Shown here: positions 18,408 to 29,977 of the stretch, piece by piece
Numbering within the stretch: position 1 is the stretch's first letter
How the letters are laid out: the number at the start of each line of letters is the position of its first letter
From: Herbinix sp.
GTDB lineage: Bacteria; Bacillota; Clostridia; Lachnospirales; Lachnospiraceae
Length of the DNA stretch: 64,000 nucleotides
Direction: 5' to 3'
Assembly: GCA_029256105.1 (NCBI GenBank)
Contig: JAQSYO010000024.1
Coordinates: 1-64,000, forward strand
The notes under the pieces: model-generated
The model's database searches: none
Seen by the model: the letters and a program-made list of their open reading frames with translations, nothing else
What the model was told of the DNA's origin: nothing
Position numbers and translations under genes: made by a program

Positions 18408-19337
18408 ATGAAATTATTTAAAACAAACTTGATAATTTTAATTTCTATCCTATTGATGATAACACTGATACTTGCAGCCTGCTCTAATAAAGAAGAACAC
18501 AGCGATTCAGCAATCAACACCTCGGTTGAAAATAAAACGAATATTGAAAATAACACTTCTGATTCTGAAGTTACTGCAACTGAATCTTTCGAGCCTGATG
18601 GTATGAATAACCTCAATGAAGCACGAAATGACCTTGATGAATATGGTAAGGATGGAAGGTTGAAAGGTTTTGAGGATGAGATTAATCCATCTGACAACGA
18701 AAATAGTACAACAAAGAAAATGATTGCGATTGATGCAGGACACCAAAGCAAAGGTAATAACGACAAAGAACCCATAGGTCCTGGTTCCTCTATAACAAAA
18801 CCAAAAGTAAGTTCCGGTACTCAAGGTGTTTTCAGTGGTGTACCCGAATATGAATTAAACTTAGCCATTGCACAAAAGGTAGAAGAAGAATTAATTAATA
18901 GAGGTTATGACACATTTATGATACGCTCAACAAATGATGTAAATCTCAGTAATAAGGAACGTGCAGATATGGCAAATGAAAGTGGTGCAGACATATTTAT
19001 ACGTATTCATGCCGACAGTTCTACTGATTCCGATGTAAATGGCACCAGTACCCTATATCCCTCAGAGGATAACCCCTATGTCTCCGTTCTTAGTAAAGAC
19101 AGTAAGGCTTTGTCGGAAGCAATTGTAAATTCTATTTGTAAAGAAACTGGCTCCAAGAACCGAGGTGCAATCGCCAGAGATGATATGAGCGGCATCAATT
19201 GGTGTACCTTGCCGGTTACCATTATCGAGATGGGCTTCCTGTCCAACGAAGAAGAGGACAACCTATTGCAAACAGAGGATTATCAGGATAAAATTGTACA
19301 AGGGATCTGTGATGGGATCGATGAATATTCCGAGTAA
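18408..19337 (+). CDS. Lipoprotein N-acetylmuramoyl-L-alanine amidase (Amidase_3)
   Basis: 309 aa. Residues 1-24 are a lipoprotein signal ending in a lipobox, ILAAC, so the enzyme is anchored outside the membrane. A Ser/Asn/Glu-rich linker runs to about 100. The amidase_3 domain follows with IAIDAGHQ (zinc His), [15 protein letters not shown] (zinc Glu), FIRIHADSS (zinc His) and [11 protein letters not shown] (catalytic Glu). It cleaves the MurNAc-L-Ala bond. An ATG 15 bases earlier is in frame, but GGAAGG 7 bases before 18408 favours this start. It is divergent from thiT. Confidence 0.92.
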   Translation: MKLFKTNLIILISILLMITLILAACSNKEEHSDSAINTSVENKTNIENNTSDSEVTATESFEPDGMNNLNEARNDLDEYGKDGRLKGFEDEINPSDNENSTTKKMIAIDAGHQSKGNNDKEPIGPGSSITKPKVSSGTQGVFSGVPEYELNLAIAQKVEEELINRGYDTFMIRSTNDVNLSNKERADMANESGADIFIRIHADSSTDSDVNGTSTLYPSEDNPYVSVLSKDSKALSEAIVNSICKETGSKNRGAIARDDMSGINWCTLPVTIIEMGFLSNEEEDNLLQTEDYQDKIVQGICDGIDEYSE

Positions 19338-19496
19338 TTACTGACAATTTATGTTTCATTATTTCGCAAATTATTTAATTGAAAGTACAAAGAAAACAAT
19401 ATTTAAATGAGTTATATTTTTCTATTGCTCATTAGCAACGCAAGTCAAGAATTAATATTCTTTATGATTTATACTTTAGTTCATGGAGGTGAGAAA

Positions 19497-20408
19497 ATGA
19501 ATGAAGCAGAAATAATAATGACGGTACAATGGATGCAGGAGTATATCGAAGCCAATCTTCACGAGAGAATTACTCTGAAGGATTTGGCTAATGCTGCCGG
19601 ATATTCTCCTTGGCATGCCGCAAGGCTTTTTAAAGACATTACAAACAAGGCACCCTTCGAATATATTCGTTCGCTACGCCTTAGTAAAGCAGCACTTACT
19701 CTTCGTGATGGGAGAGAGAAGATAATTGATGTAGCCTTAGATTTTGTCTTTGATTCCCATGAGGGATTTACGAGAGCCTTCTCAAAAGAATTTGGTATGC
19801 CTCCCAAAAAATATTATAAATATACTCCACCCATTGCTTTATTTATGCCTCAAAAAGTTTTCGACACTTACCGAGCATTTCATAAAGGAGGAAGAAAAAT
19901 GAACGAGAAAAAGGAAAGTAAAACTATTTTTGTACAGATTGTGGAACGCCCCGCCAGAAAGGTATTACTTAAGCGAGGAATAAATGCAACTGATTACTTT
20001 GCATATTGTGAGGAAGTTGGCTGTGATGTATGGTCCCTTCTGACGAGTGTAAAAGAAGCTCTCTATGAACCCATCGGAATGTGGTTACCCAGACACCTAA
20101 TAAGTGAAGGAACCTCACAATATGTGCAAGGAGTCGAAGTACCTCTCACCTACAATAACACAATCCCCGAAGGCTATGACTTAATCGAGTTACCACCCTG
20201 CCAAATGATGATATTCCAAGGGGAAGCCTACAACGATGATGATTTTATGGATGAAATTGGTGAAGTCTGGATCCACATTGAAAAATTCGACCCCACCATC
20301 TACGGCTACCAATGGTCCCCCGAATCAGCCCCCAGATTCCAACTAGCCCCCATGGGCTACCGCGGCTACATCGAAGCCCGCCCCGTTGCAGCCATGAAAT
20401 CCAACTGA
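19497..20408 (+). CDS. AraC-family regulator with GyrI-like ligand domain
   Basis: A 303-aa protein with the DNA-binding domain at the N-terminus: two helix-turn-helix motifs within residues about 8-105 (ITLKDLANAAGYSPWHAARLF and VALDFVFDSHEGFTRAFSKEFG). The C-terminal half (about 135-300) is an AraC effector/GyrI-like domain that in relatives binds small hydrophobic or amphipathic molecules. This layout is like Rob/BltR-type sensors. The frame is open 30 codons upstream, but GGAGGTG six bases before 19497 sets the start. The gene stands alone, with a 201-bp foldback beginning 18 bp after its stop. Confidence 0.88.
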   Translation: MNEAEIIMTVQWMQEYIEANLHERITLKDLANAAGYSPWHAARLFKDITNKAPFEYIRSLRLSKAALTLRDGREKIIDVALDFVFDSHEGFTRAFSKEFGMPPKKYYKYTPPIALFMPQKVFDTYRAFHKGGRKMNEKKESKTIFVQIVERPARKVLLKRGINATDYFAYCEEVGCDVWSLLTSVKEALYEPIGMWLPRHLISEGTSQYVQGVEVPLTYNNTIPEGYDLIELPPCQMMIFQGEAYNDDDFMDEIGEVWIHIEKFDPTIYGYQWSPESAPRFQLAPMGYRGYIEARPVAAMKSN

Positions 20409-20426
20409 ACTAACCTAGCATAAAAA

Positions 20427-20627
20427 GAATGTTGCAAAACAACTCAACCTACCCATTTCAGGGAGAGTGTCATCGTTTGCTCGCAGAATTTGCGGTTGTT
20501 GTATGCACCCGATTGAGGCGCCCCGCCATATAATGGGGCGCTCAGGTGCGACAGAAACCGCAAATTTCTAAGAGGAAATGATGATACTCTCCCTGAAATA
20601 AAGTAACCTAAATGTTTTGCAACATTC
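20427..20627. repeat. 201-bp foldback (inverted-repeat) element
   Basis: Termini GAATGTTGCAAAACA (20427-20441) and TGTTTTGCAACATTC (20613-20627) are perfect inverse copies. After a non-paired 12-bp interval in each arm, a second long stem begins with ATTTCAGGGAGAGT and continues with mismatches to a central GCGCCCC/GGGGCGC hairpin (20518-20541). Two differences in the plus-strand RNA are G-U pairs. It lies between the converging AraC-type and groEL genes, with no transposase. Its sequence is unrelated to the element at 8109-8403, but the architecture and placement are the same. Confidence 0.85.
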
Positions 20628-20660
20628 CTCACTGTCTATATCTTTGTCACTAGAAACAAC

Positions 20661-22298
<1,638 letters not shown>

Positions 22299-22304
22299 TT
22301 ATAA

Positions 22305-22592
22305 TTAGTCTTCTACTACTGCAACAATATCGTTCTGCTTTACAACGATAAACTCTTCATCATCAAGCTTAACTTCTGTTCCGGCATATTTTGAGTAAAT
22401 AACTTTATCGCCAACCTTAACTTGCATTACAACCTCTTTCCCATCGATCATTCCTCCGGGACCTACTGCAATAACGGATGCCTGTTGAGGCTTTTCTTTT
22501 GCCTGGCCAGGTAATACAATACCTGATTTTGTTGTCTCTTCTGCAACTAATTGCTTTAATACTACCTTATCTCCTAATGGTACAAGTTTCAT
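22305..22592 (-). CDS. groES: Co-chaperonin GroES
   Basis: The 95-aa GroES lid protein. MKLVPLGDKVVLKQL and the mobile loop ETTKSGIVLPGQAKEKPQ are typical, as is the ending YSKYAGTEVKLDDEEFIVVKQNDIVAVVED type region. The frame is open 11 codons further, but the conserved start with GGAGGAATAGAT before 22592 is preferred. It is the first gene of the groESL operon. Confidence 0.98.
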   Translation of the reverse strand: MKLVPLGDKVVLKQLVAEETTKSGIVLPGQAKEKPQQASVIAVGPGGMIDGKEVVMQVKVGDKVIYSKYAGTEVKLDDEEFIVVKQNDIVAVVED

Positions 22593-22662
22593 ATCTATTC
22601 CTCCTTCAAAATTTAGTAAGCGCAAAGTTTTTTTACGCCCTTTTCCCTAATTTAGAGAATTA

Positions 22663-22689
22663 TTAGCACTCCGTGTTATCGAGTGCTAA
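22663..22689. promoter_or_regulatory. CIRCE operator (HrcA site)
   Basis: TTAGCACTC (22663-22671), 9-bp spacer, GAGTGCTAA (22681-22689): a perfect CIRCE element at the start of the groESL transcript. HrcA repressor binds here and releases on heat stress. Confidence 0.98.
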
Positions 22690-22701
22690 CTACTGTCTTA
22701 T

Positions 22702-22730
22702 ATATTAGTAAATTTGCCTAAAATATGCAA
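22702..22730 (-). promoter_or_regulatory. groESL promoter
   Basis: Minus strand -35 TTGCAT (22725-22730), 17-bp spacer, -10 TAATAT (22702-22707). The start falls near 22695, so CIRCE covers the first transcribed bases. Confidence 0.7.
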
Positions 22731-22932
22731 CTTCATTTCCAATTAAATACCGTAGCAAATTTAATAATTACTCAATTATTCTCACTCATACTAACTTTAT
22801 CTCATTTTTTCTAATTATTATATATCCATAAGCAGAAAGAAAAAGTTATCACCTATTTGGCAATAACTCTTCTAATCCCATTCTATATACTATTTAGTAT
22901 ATTCCAATATAGGAATTATATACCACCATTCA

Positions 22933-23658
22933 CTATTTTAGCTCTGTTATACTATTTGTCTTCTGCATAGATCTTGTTAATGCATCTTTCGCATTCTTCC
23001 AAGGCTCGTCAGCATACCGATAATCAAATTTATTGATGAACCATTCTAAATCATCTCTGACACGTTTCATATTCTCAAGATAAAGTTTATTCAGGATTTT
23101 TATAAAACCATTCAGTTCTTCTCCATTTAAATATTGTGGAGCAACAGAATATAATATTTTATAATGTCCCGTGCAAAACCCCTTGGAGGCTTTAAATTTT
23201 TCTCGAAAGCTCTCTTCATTATGATATATATGAAATATTGTTGCTATATATCGATCAAATGTACTTTCGATTTTATCACATACAAAACAAGTATCTTCTA
23301 AATCATTCAGGTAATTAACAACACTAGAGGTTTCCTTGTTTTTTCGAAATAAAGAGGGTGCTGAGTTCTTCACGTCTGTTCCTGAAAGCTTCTCTATATC
23401 TGTAACAAGCTTGTCCATATGGGTCTTCAAAATCAATGCTAGACCTAACCGGTTCTGATTTTTATACAATTGCTCCAGATGTTTCTCGCAAAAGCCCATT
23501 CGTGAAGTAGCTGCACGGATATCATCCTCCATATAGCTTGGCCCCATAGTAAATTCAATTGCATTCGTCTCTAATTTCTTACGCATGGAACAAATCGGAC
23601 ATTCACTGTCAGTTTCAAACGCCTCACTTACTGGGATTGTATATAACTTCTCTTTCAC
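22933..23658 (-). CDS. DUF6062 family protein with cysteine pairs
   Basis: 241 aa, cytosolic. Two similar halves each carry a zinc-ribbon-like pattern: CPICSM then GFCEKH in the first, CFVCDK then GFCTGH in the second. This looks like a duplicated metal-binding unit. It matches a clostridial family of unknown function (DUF6062). It starts 15 bp after the DUF2225 gene, and with glnS forms a likely three-gene operon. No enzymatic motif is visible. Confidence 0.82.
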   Translation of the reverse strand: MKEKLYTIPVSEAFETDSECPICSMRKKLETNAIEFTMGPSYMEDDIRAATSRMGFCEKHLEQLYKNQNRLGLALILKTHMDKLVTDIEKLSGTDVKNSAPSLFRKNKETSSVVNYLNDLEDTCFVCDKIESTFDRYIATIFHIYHNEESFREKFKASKGFCTGHYKILYSVAPQYLNGEELNGFIKILNKLYLENMKRVRDDLEWFINKFDYRYADEPWKNAKDALTRSMQKTNSITELK

Positions 23659-23673
23659 CGCTAGGTCCTGCCT

Positions 23674-24534
23674 TTAATTAGTTTTATTATCTCGAATCAT
23701 ATCCTTGATATCTCTTGCCTTTGATTTGATTCTTTCATTCGCATCCCTAGAGATTAACACCTTAGAAATCCATCTGCTGGCTACATCGGCTTTACCGGTT
23801 CTTCTAGCTAACTCAGCCATAAGTAAGGTAATTGTACTCTCATCCATACCACACATCGGGAAAGCCTCTTTACTAAATGCCTCATCAAATCCTACATAAG
23901 CCTTATCGATAAAATCCAATTCTTCTGCCTTTAAAGCTTCTATCTGTTTATCATAATCCGGGGTATTCTTCGGTAAATTTTCAGCTTTTCCTCGAAGTAT
24001 CCAGGCTGTTTTTAAACAGGTGTATGCACGTTCAGAGGTTTTAGACTTCTTTACGATTGCATTCACAAGCGCTAACTTATGCCTGCCAATTGCATCATCA
24101 TATGAGAATACATTGCCTGCTTCTTTTAATCCCTTAAAATTTGCAGATATATTCTTCTTGATTAATCCAGCCTGAGCTGTTGATACATATTGAAAGAATC
24201 TGTTCAACGCAGCAAATCCACAGTGAGGACATACAATTGCATCATATTTTAACGGATCCGTATGCTGATAGAGTGGTCTTAAGTCTGTGTCTAGCGTGAG
24301 TAGTTTCACTTTTCCTGACTTGACCATCTTTGACTTAAATTCATTGTCGCATACAGGACAAGTAAAGGTTTTATCAAATATGATATCTTCCTCTGAAAAT
24401 GCGGCTTTCTCTACAACGTCTGTTTTATTTGTATTATCTTTTTCTTTTTCATCATAGATATCCATCTCAGACAAATTATTGAGGCCAAACGCCTCTAATC
24501 CTGAAAACAAATTTGCCAATGCTTTATCCCCCAT
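23674..24534 (-). CDS. DUF2225 family zinc-ribbon protein
   Basis: 286 aa. After a 40-residue acidic lead comes FTCPVCDNEF and later VCPHCGFAAL, two CxxC knuckles of a DUF2225 zinc ribbon, with the family segment DLRPLYQHTDPLKYD between. The C-terminal part is helical and TPR-like (ARRTGKADVASRWISKVL). Function is unknown in the literature I can recall. It sits between glnS and DUF6062 with 15-25 bp gaps, so it is probably cotranscribed. Confidence 0.87.
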   Translation of the reverse strand: MGDKALANLFSGLEAFGLNNLSEMDIYDEKEKDNTNKTDVVEKAAFSEEDIIFDKTFTCPVCDNEFKSKMVKSGKVKLLTLDTDLRPLYQHTDPLKYDAIVCPHCGFAALNRFFQYVSTAQAGLIKKNISANFKGLKEAGNVFSYDDAIGRHKLALVNAIVKKSKTSERAYTCLKTAWILRGKAENLPKNTPDYDKQIEALKAEELDFIDKAYVGFDEAFSKEAFPMCGMDESTITLLMAELARRTGKADVASRWISKVLISRDANERIKSKARDIKDMIRDNKTN

Positions 24535-24559
24535 TCTAAGTCGTATTTTCTATTCTTAC

Positions 24560-26263
24560 CTATTCGGGCTTGTAGGAACTTTTTAAGGAAACAATTCTGT
24601 TAAATATTGGTTTCTCAGGAGTTGCATCCTTAATGTCCAAGCAGAAAAATCCTTGTCTTAAAAACTGGAAGCTATCTGGCGCCTTTGCTCCTGTTATACT
24701 TGGTTCAATAAAACAATCCTTTAATATTATAATAGAATTCGGGTTTAGATTCAAACTACCATCCTCGTTGTATACCCCTTTTTCTTCATCAACAATGTTC
24801 TCATAAAGACGAACTTCTGCTTTTACAGCCGTTTCTGCTGCTACCCAATGAATTGTACCCTTTACTTTTCTTGCATTGAATCCAGATCCACTCTTTGTCT
24901 CAGGGTCATAGGTACAATGAACTTCCGTAACATTACCAGCTTGATCGGTTACATAATCGGTACAGGTTACAAAATAAGCATTCATAAGACGAACTTCATT
25001 CCCTGGATATAACCTGAAGTATTTCTTTGCAGGCTCAATCATGAAGTCATCACGTTCAATAAATAATTCTCTACCAAAGGGGATTTGTCTAGCACCCATT
25101 TCTTCATTTTCCTGATTATTCGGAGCTTCCAGATATTCTACTTGTCCCTCCGGGTAGTTTGTAATAACTAATTTAATCGGGTCAAGAACAGCCATGATTC
25201 TAGGTCTCTTTAATTTTAAATCCTCTCGAATACAATATTCAAGCATAGCATAATCTACAGAGCTCTGGCTCTTAGAAACACCGCATAATTCCATAAACAT
25301 TTGAATCGATTCCGGTGTAAACCCTCTTCTTCTTAATGCACTGATGGATACTAGTCTCGGATCATCCCAGCCGTCAACAATGCCATCTTCAACCAATTTC
25401 TTGATATATCGTTTGCCAGTGATTACATTCGTTAAATACATCTTTGCAAATTCAATTTGCTTTGGAGGGCAATCATACTCCAATTCTCTTACAACCCAGT
25501 CATATAAAGGACGATGATCTTCGAATTCTAAGGTACAGATGGAATGTGTAATTCCTTCAATTGCATCCTCGATCGGATGAGCAAAATCGTACATCGGATA
25601 AATACACCAAGTATCTCCAGTATTATGATGTGTCATTCTAGCGACACGGTAAATAACTGGATCCCTCATATTAATATTCGGTGATGCCATATCAATTTTA
25701 GCACGAAGAACCTTAGAACCGTCTGTATATTTTCCTTCCTTCATATCTTCAAACAAAAGGAGATTCTCTTCTATGCTTCGGTCACGGTAAGGACTGTTTT
25801 TTCCAGGTTCTGTTAAAGTACCACGGTATTCTCTAATCTCCTCTGCTGTCAAATCACATACAAATGCTTTACCCTTCTTAATTAACTTAACTGCACCTTC
25901 ATACATTTGACCAAAATAGTCTGACGCAAAAAACAGGCGGTCTTCAAAATTACCACCTATCCATTTAACATCCTCTATTATGGAATCAACAAACTCGGTC
26001 TTTTCCTTGGTAGGATTGGTATCATCAAATCGAAGATTGAATTTACCACCGTATTTTTTAGCTAAACCATAATTTAATAGGATTGACTTCGCATGTCCAA
26101 TATGAAGATAACCGTTTGGCTCTGGAGGAAACCGGGTCATTATCGATTGAACCTTTCCTTCTTCCAAATCCTTCTCAATTATCATTTCAATAAAATTTTT
26201 GGATACTACCTCTTTTTCTGTTGTCTCTAAATTCTTTTCTTCTATAATATCTTTATTCTCCAT
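24560..26263 (-). CDS. glnS: Glutaminyl-tRNA synthetase
   Basis: 567 aa, class I synthetase charging tRNA-Gln. [17 protein letters not shown] holds the HIGH motif near residue 50; the KMSKS counterpart is the divergent VSKSQSS. The glutaminyl-specific catalytic core is followed by the two beta-barrel anticodon-binding domains. Typical length is 550-570. Having GlnRS means the cell can make Gln-tRNA directly, beside or instead of GatCAB. The ribosome site is CGGGAGG. Its leader holds three successive hairpins and no T-box motif. Confidence 0.96.
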   Translation of the reverse strand: MENKDIIEEKNLETTEKEVVSKNFIEMIIEKDLEEGKVQSIMTRFPPEPNGYLHIGHAKSILLNYGLAKKYGGKFNLRFDDTNPTKEKTEFVDSIIEDVKWIGGNFEDRLFFASDYFGQMYEGAVKLIKKGKAFVCDLTAEEIREYRGTLTEPGKNSPYRDRSIEENLLLFEDMKEGKYTDGSKVLRAKIDMASPNINMRDPVIYRVARMTHHNTGDTWCIYPMYDFAHPIEDAIEGITHSICTLEFEDHRPLYDWVVRELEYDCPPKQIEFAKMYLTNVITGKRYIKKLVEDGIVDGWDDPRLVSISALRRRGFTPESIQMFMELCGVSKSQSSVDYAMLEYCIREDLKLKRPRIMAVLDPIKLVITNYPEGQVEYLEAPNNQENEEMGARQIPFGRELFIERDDFMIEPAKKYFRLYPGNEVRLMNAYFVTCTDYVTDQAGNVTEVHCTYDPETKSGSGFNARKVKGTIHWVAAETAVKAEVRLYENIVDEEKGVYNEDGSLNLNPNSIIILKDCFIEPSITGAKAPDSFQFLRQGFFCLDIKDATPEKPIFNRIVSLKSSYKPE

Positions 26264-26318
26264 GAAGAACCTCCCGGTTAATAAAATAATTCACGCATAA
26301 TCTCACATATGCTATATT

Positions 26319-26405
26319 AAAGGAACTAAAAGCATGTTCCTTTAATCGCGATGCACGGCGCAATACCTTGCGCCTTTTATCGTAAGTTACTCTGTAACTT
26401 ACGAT
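26319..26405 (-). promoter_or_regulatory. Three tandem hairpins in glnS leader
   Basis: On the minus strand, reading toward glnS, there are a 9-12 bp stem (CGTAAGTTA/TAACTTACG, 26379-26405), a 7-bp stem (GGCGCAA/TTGCGCC, 26357-26374) and an 8-bp stem (AAAGGAAC/GTTCCTTT, 26319-26343). None has a clear T run for termination, and the T-box consensus is missing. A weak TATTAT -10 lies just before the first stem. Role unknown. Confidence 0.5.
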
Positions 26406-26576
26406 AACTTATATAATACCACAGTTTGCCTTAACTTAAAAGTATGAAATAAAAAAATTACTGTCTATAAGAAATTTATTAAATAGAAAAGAGGCCTCCC
26501 TTTATGGCATTTCATTCATTATGAAGAAAGCCAATCTGGAACAACCTCAATGTCATCTAAAATATATAATATGTAA

Positions 26577-27386
26577 TTATTTAGTTCGATAAAAAATATG
26601 ATCACCAACAATTTTGTAATCAGAGAACTTCTTCTTAATACTGCTTGCACTTCGTTTATTCTGGAAGCACAAATAATTACCAATATTATTCTTTCCCTCT
26701 AATGCAGCCTTAGCCGCTTTGATTGCTCTATTCAATGCTTTCTTCTGCGCTTCTTGATTAGAACCAGTAAACTTACGAGTATCGTATGTATTTAATGCTT
26801 TGTCCAACATGCTGAGTCCAGTGCTCTTACTCTTAATTGTAACTGCAAACTGTACTGACCATTTGTGGTCATAAATTACTTCTTTGATTGTTTTAGCATG
26901 CCAATAAACATCACTTTTCACTCTGTTTAATACGACATTCGCAACGCCTAACATTCCTTCATAATTCTGATTTCCTGCTTCTGAATAAATGAGGCAGGTT
27001 AATAATCTTAAATCTTTTTCAGAATATGAGGGTTTTTTAGCTGGTTCATTATCTTCCTGAGAATCCTCAGTGTCATCAGCGATATCCTCAATTACAAGTT
27101 CTTCTGGTTCATCACTTGGCTCTACATAATATACTTCGCCTTGTTCATCAATAAAATATCCTTCTCCTAGGGTAAGTTCCGGATCTTCTACTACTGCCTC
27201 TTCCTCTGTGGTTCCATTACTTTGACTTTCTATATTACTATCGGTGTTTACTATATTATCTTTATCTTCTGTACCGTTTTGTACAGGTAATGTTGCGTCT
27301 AATTCGGAAGCGAATGCTGTTGTGCCGAAACAGATGGAGAGCAGAACCATTGTAATCAATGTTACCAGAAGCTTTTTCGTTATCAT
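26577..27386 (-). CDS. Secreted SleB-type cell wall hydrolase
   Basis: 269 aa with a signal peptide (residues 1-26, ending TTAFA). A Glu/Asp-rich acidic linker runs to about 130. The C-terminal domain is Hydrolase_2 (SleB/CwlJ type): LIYSEAGNQNYEGMLGVANVVLNRV contains the catalytic Glu, followed by IKEVIYD and a terminal YKIVGDHIFY. SleB enzymes are lytic transglycosylases acting on spore cortex; vegetative relatives also exist. An in-frame ATG 19 codons upstream lacks a ribosome site, whereas AAGGAGATT precedes 27386. Confidence 0.88.
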   Translation of the reverse strand: MITKKLLVTLITMVLLSICFGTTAFASELDATLPVQNGTEDKDNIVNTDSNIESQSNGTTEEEAVVEDPELTLGEGYFIDEQGEVYYVEPSDEPEELVIEDIADDTEDSQEDNEPAKKPSYSEKDLRLLTCLIYSEAGNQNYEGMLGVANVVLNRVKSDVYWHAKTIKEVIYDHKWSVQFAVTIKSKSTGLSMLDKALNTYDTRKFTGSNQEAQKKALNRAIKAAKAALEGKNNIGNYLCFQNKRSASSIKKKFSDYKIVGDHIFYRTK

Positions 27387-27557
27387 TATTAATCTCCTTA
27401 AATATATTACATTTTTGGAAAATCTATTAAGTTTTGTTAACAATTACTTAATAATTATAACATATATTATTAAAAAATCAAGCCTTGTTTTTATCAAGGG
27501 TCTAACCCCTCATTTATATGGGGTTAACGTGATTTTGCAATCCATTAATCATAGAAA

Positions 27558-27583
27558 AAGGCACCTTGTTAATAGGCGCCTTT
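27558..27583 (-). terminator. Terminator after DUF3810 gene
   Basis: AAAGGC...GCCTTT stem, followed on the minus strand by TTTTTC, 65 bp downstream of the DUF3810 stop. Confidence 0.8.
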
Positions 27584-27647
27584 CGAGTAACTATTGTAAT
27601 ATATGCTACATAAAATAATTATGAAATGTTTCGTAATTAATTAGTTA

Positions 27648-28754
27648 TTACTTCTGATCTTCCCTATACTTGGCAAGCAATAAATCCAACATACGTCCGT
27701 AACTTTTTACTCCGTCTGTTTGTGCATTTGCTTTCAAATAGGTGTCATTGATCTTATTCGATACTGTACTGATTACCGTATCCTCATATTGCTGCCAATA
27801 CTCTGAATTTGCTCTGATATCCCTTAATACGTCTTCCGAATACATATCCCTTATTTGAAAATACAAATCTGTATCCTGTTCATATAATGCATTCCCCGAT
27901 ATAATTAAAGCAAGCATCGTGCTACTATATCGCAACTCTGCATTTTCAGACTTCATACCGGCGAGGTAAGACAAAAAATTGGCTTCGTCCTCTCTCATAA
28001 ATCCTCTTAAGTGCGCAAGTTCATGAAGCATTGTAGCGGGAATTGAATAATCAGGAACATCAACATTAACATTTGCTTCCATCGTGAATGGCATGAAAAC
28101 ACCGGTTATCTCAGTCAGGGACATAGCTTTCGATAAAAGAATTGGTTTGGGTGCCCCGTAATAGCCTCCCAGTATTGGATAATCCTTCGCTAGTGCTGAG
28201 TAAGCTTGATCTGCAAGCTTTGCTAATTCTGTGTTATTCATAGATAGTTTGAACACTCCCTTATCATCGGTTTGCGTCGTTTGAGCTCTGAGCTCATTCG
28301 CTTCAACCGTAAGATTTTCTGTGAGTGCAAATAATTCATTGACAGAGGAATCACGAATTTCTAAATTAGAGTAGATTGCAAAGGGATCTCGATAATAATT
28401 TATACCCGCTAACGTTGTAAATAAGAACATTATAATGCTTCCCGTGCATAGTACATTTAAAAATCCTTTATAAAGTATCTCTACCCTTTTGTCCTTTTCC
28501 ATCGACATTTGAATTATAAATCGCACGATGATAGTGAGCGTCGCGATAGGAAGTGCCATAATCAATAGCTCAGCAAGGGAAAATGGAAGGAGTCCTGTGA
28601 TTGAAGATATTATCTGGGAGATCAATTTATAGATATGCTTTGCATAAATTTGCTCTGCAAAATAGTTACTCTCCTTTGCCACGAAGGTTAAAAGCAAAGA
28701 AATTGGGATGAGTCCCAATAAATAAATACGCTTATATGCCAAAATCTTCTTCAT
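27648..28754 (-). CDS. DUF3810 family membrane metalloprotease-like protein
   Basis: 368 aa. Three membrane spans lie in the first 130 residues (about 12-30, 55-78, 100-122). A large domain follows with LHELAHLRGF, an HExxH zinc-protease motif, and a downstream Glu-rich EDEANFLSYL that could supply the third ligand. This matches DUF3810, a family annotated as putative zinc proteases without a known substrate. A GTG one codon upstream is possible; GGGGGA seven bases before the ATG favours 28754. The gene stands alone. Confidence 0.85.
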   Translation of the reverse strand: MKKILAYKRIYLLGLIPISLLLTFVAKESNYFAEQIYAKHIYKLISQIISSITGLLPFSLAELLIMALPIATLTIIVRFIIQMSMEKDKRVEILYKGFLNVLCTGSIIMFLFTTLAGINYYRDPFAIYSNLEIRDSSVNELFALTENLTVEANELRAQTTQTDDKGVFKLSMNNTELAKLADQAYSALAKDYPILGGYYGAPKPILLSKAMSLTEITGVFMPFTMEANVNVDVPDYSIPATMLHELAHLRGFMREDEANFLSYLAGMKSENAELRYSSTMLALIISGNALYEQDTDLYFQIRDMYSEDVLRDIRANSEYWQQYEDTVISTVSNKINDTYLKANAQTDGVKSYGRMLDLLLAKYREDQK

Positions 28755-28913
28755 CACGTGGTCCCCCGTAAGTGCAACTATTGTTATTCAGCTTATCCAC
28801 TATCATATTACCATGGAACCGTAATTCCTGCAACAATTTGCATAGGTAATGGGGTAGATAATCATTTCCAATTAAGCGATTTGTATAAAAATTACGGACA
28901 ATTCAATAAAATA

Positions 28914-28965
28914 AAAGGTTCTAATTCATCTCGTGCTATATGCTACGAAATGAATTAGAACCTTT
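28914..28965 (-). terminator. Terminator of metNIQ operon
   Basis: AAAGGTTCTAATTCAT and ATGAATTAGAACCTTT form a 16-bp stem, followed on the minus strand by TTTTATTTTATT, about 97 bp after metQ. Confidence 0.85.
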
Positions 28966-29061
28966 CTTGCTTCATATAAAGATATAAAAAATTACATTAT
29001 AAATTGTGAAAAAATTAGTTAGATCTTAAAGGATTGACATCCCTATCTTTTTTTAACAAGC

Positions 29062-29949
29062 TTAGAACTTCGGAACAACTGCGCCTTCATATTTTTCATT
29101 AATAAACTTCTTCACTTCTTCGCTCTTTAAAGCCTCTACTAAAGCTTTAATATCTTTTCTGCCCTCATCTCCTGCTTTTACAGCGATGATATTGCCATAG
29201 GTCTCAGCAGCAGCAGAATCTTTTTCCTCAAAGGCAATAGCATCAGAGGCTACATTAAGTCCTGCTTCAATTGCATAATTACCATTGATAACTGCAAGAT
29301 CAACATCCTGTAAGGAACGTGCAAGCTGAGCAGCTTCGATTTCTACGATATCAAGCTTCTTCGGGTTTTCTGCAATATCATTCTTAGTTGCATTCAGACC
29401 TACTCCCTCAGTTAAAGTGATTAAGCCTTGAGCTTCTAATAATAGAAGTGCTCTTGCTTCATTCGTTGCATCGTTAGGAACTGCTATTTGTGCTCCATCT
29501 GCTAATGCATCGATAGTAGCTGTCTTTCCAGGATAAATACCGATAGGCTCATAATGAATAATTCCGGCTGAGACAAGATCAGTACCATTTTCTTGATTGA
29601 ATTGATCTAAATAAGGCTGATGTTGAAAATAATTCGCATCCAAATCGCCACTATCTAAAGCAAGGTTTGGTTGTACATAATCAACATATTCAACGATTTC
29701 GAGCTCATAGCCTGCTTTTTCAAGTAATGGTCTTGTTTGTTCCAAAATTTCTGCATGAGGTGTTGTACTTGCGCCAACTACGATTTTCTCTAATTGAGGT
29801 GTTGTTGTAGCACTAACTTCTGCATTCTCCGGTGTTGCGGTAGCACCAACTTCGCCTTTTTTATCTCCTTCGTCTGTCTTTGTTCCACAGCCTACAAGGG
29901 TTGCTCCAATTAAGGTAAGTACTAATAATACTGCTAAAATTTTCTTCAT
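29062..29949 (-). CDS. metQ: Methionine-binding lipoprotein
   Basis: 295-aa NlpA/MetQ substrate-binding protein. The signal ends in the lipobox LVGC, so it is anchored outside the membrane. The family features are ASTTPHAEILEQ, DYVQPNLALDSGDLDANYFQHQPYL and AIAVPNDATNEARAL-like segments. It delivers D/L-methionine to MetNI. The upstream in-frame ATG (29997) lies inside metI; TAGGAGG before 29949 marks the true start. Confidence 0.95.
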   Translation of the reverse strand: MKKILAVLLVLTLIGATLVGCGTKTDEGDKKGEVGATATPENAEVSATTTPQLEKIVVGASTTPHAEILEQTRPLLEKAGYELEIVEYVDYVQPNLALDSGDLDANYFQHQPYLDQFNQENGTDLVSAGIIHYEPIGIYPGKTATIDALADGAQIAVPNDATNEARALLLLEAQGLITLTEGVGLNATKNDIAENPKKLDIVEIEAAQLARSLQDVDLAVINGNYAIEAGLNVASDAIAFEEKDSAAAETYGNIIAVKAGDEGRKDIKALVEALKSEEVKKFINEKYEGAVVPKF

Positions 29950-29977
29950 GATAAATCCTCCTAATATATTTTTATTT

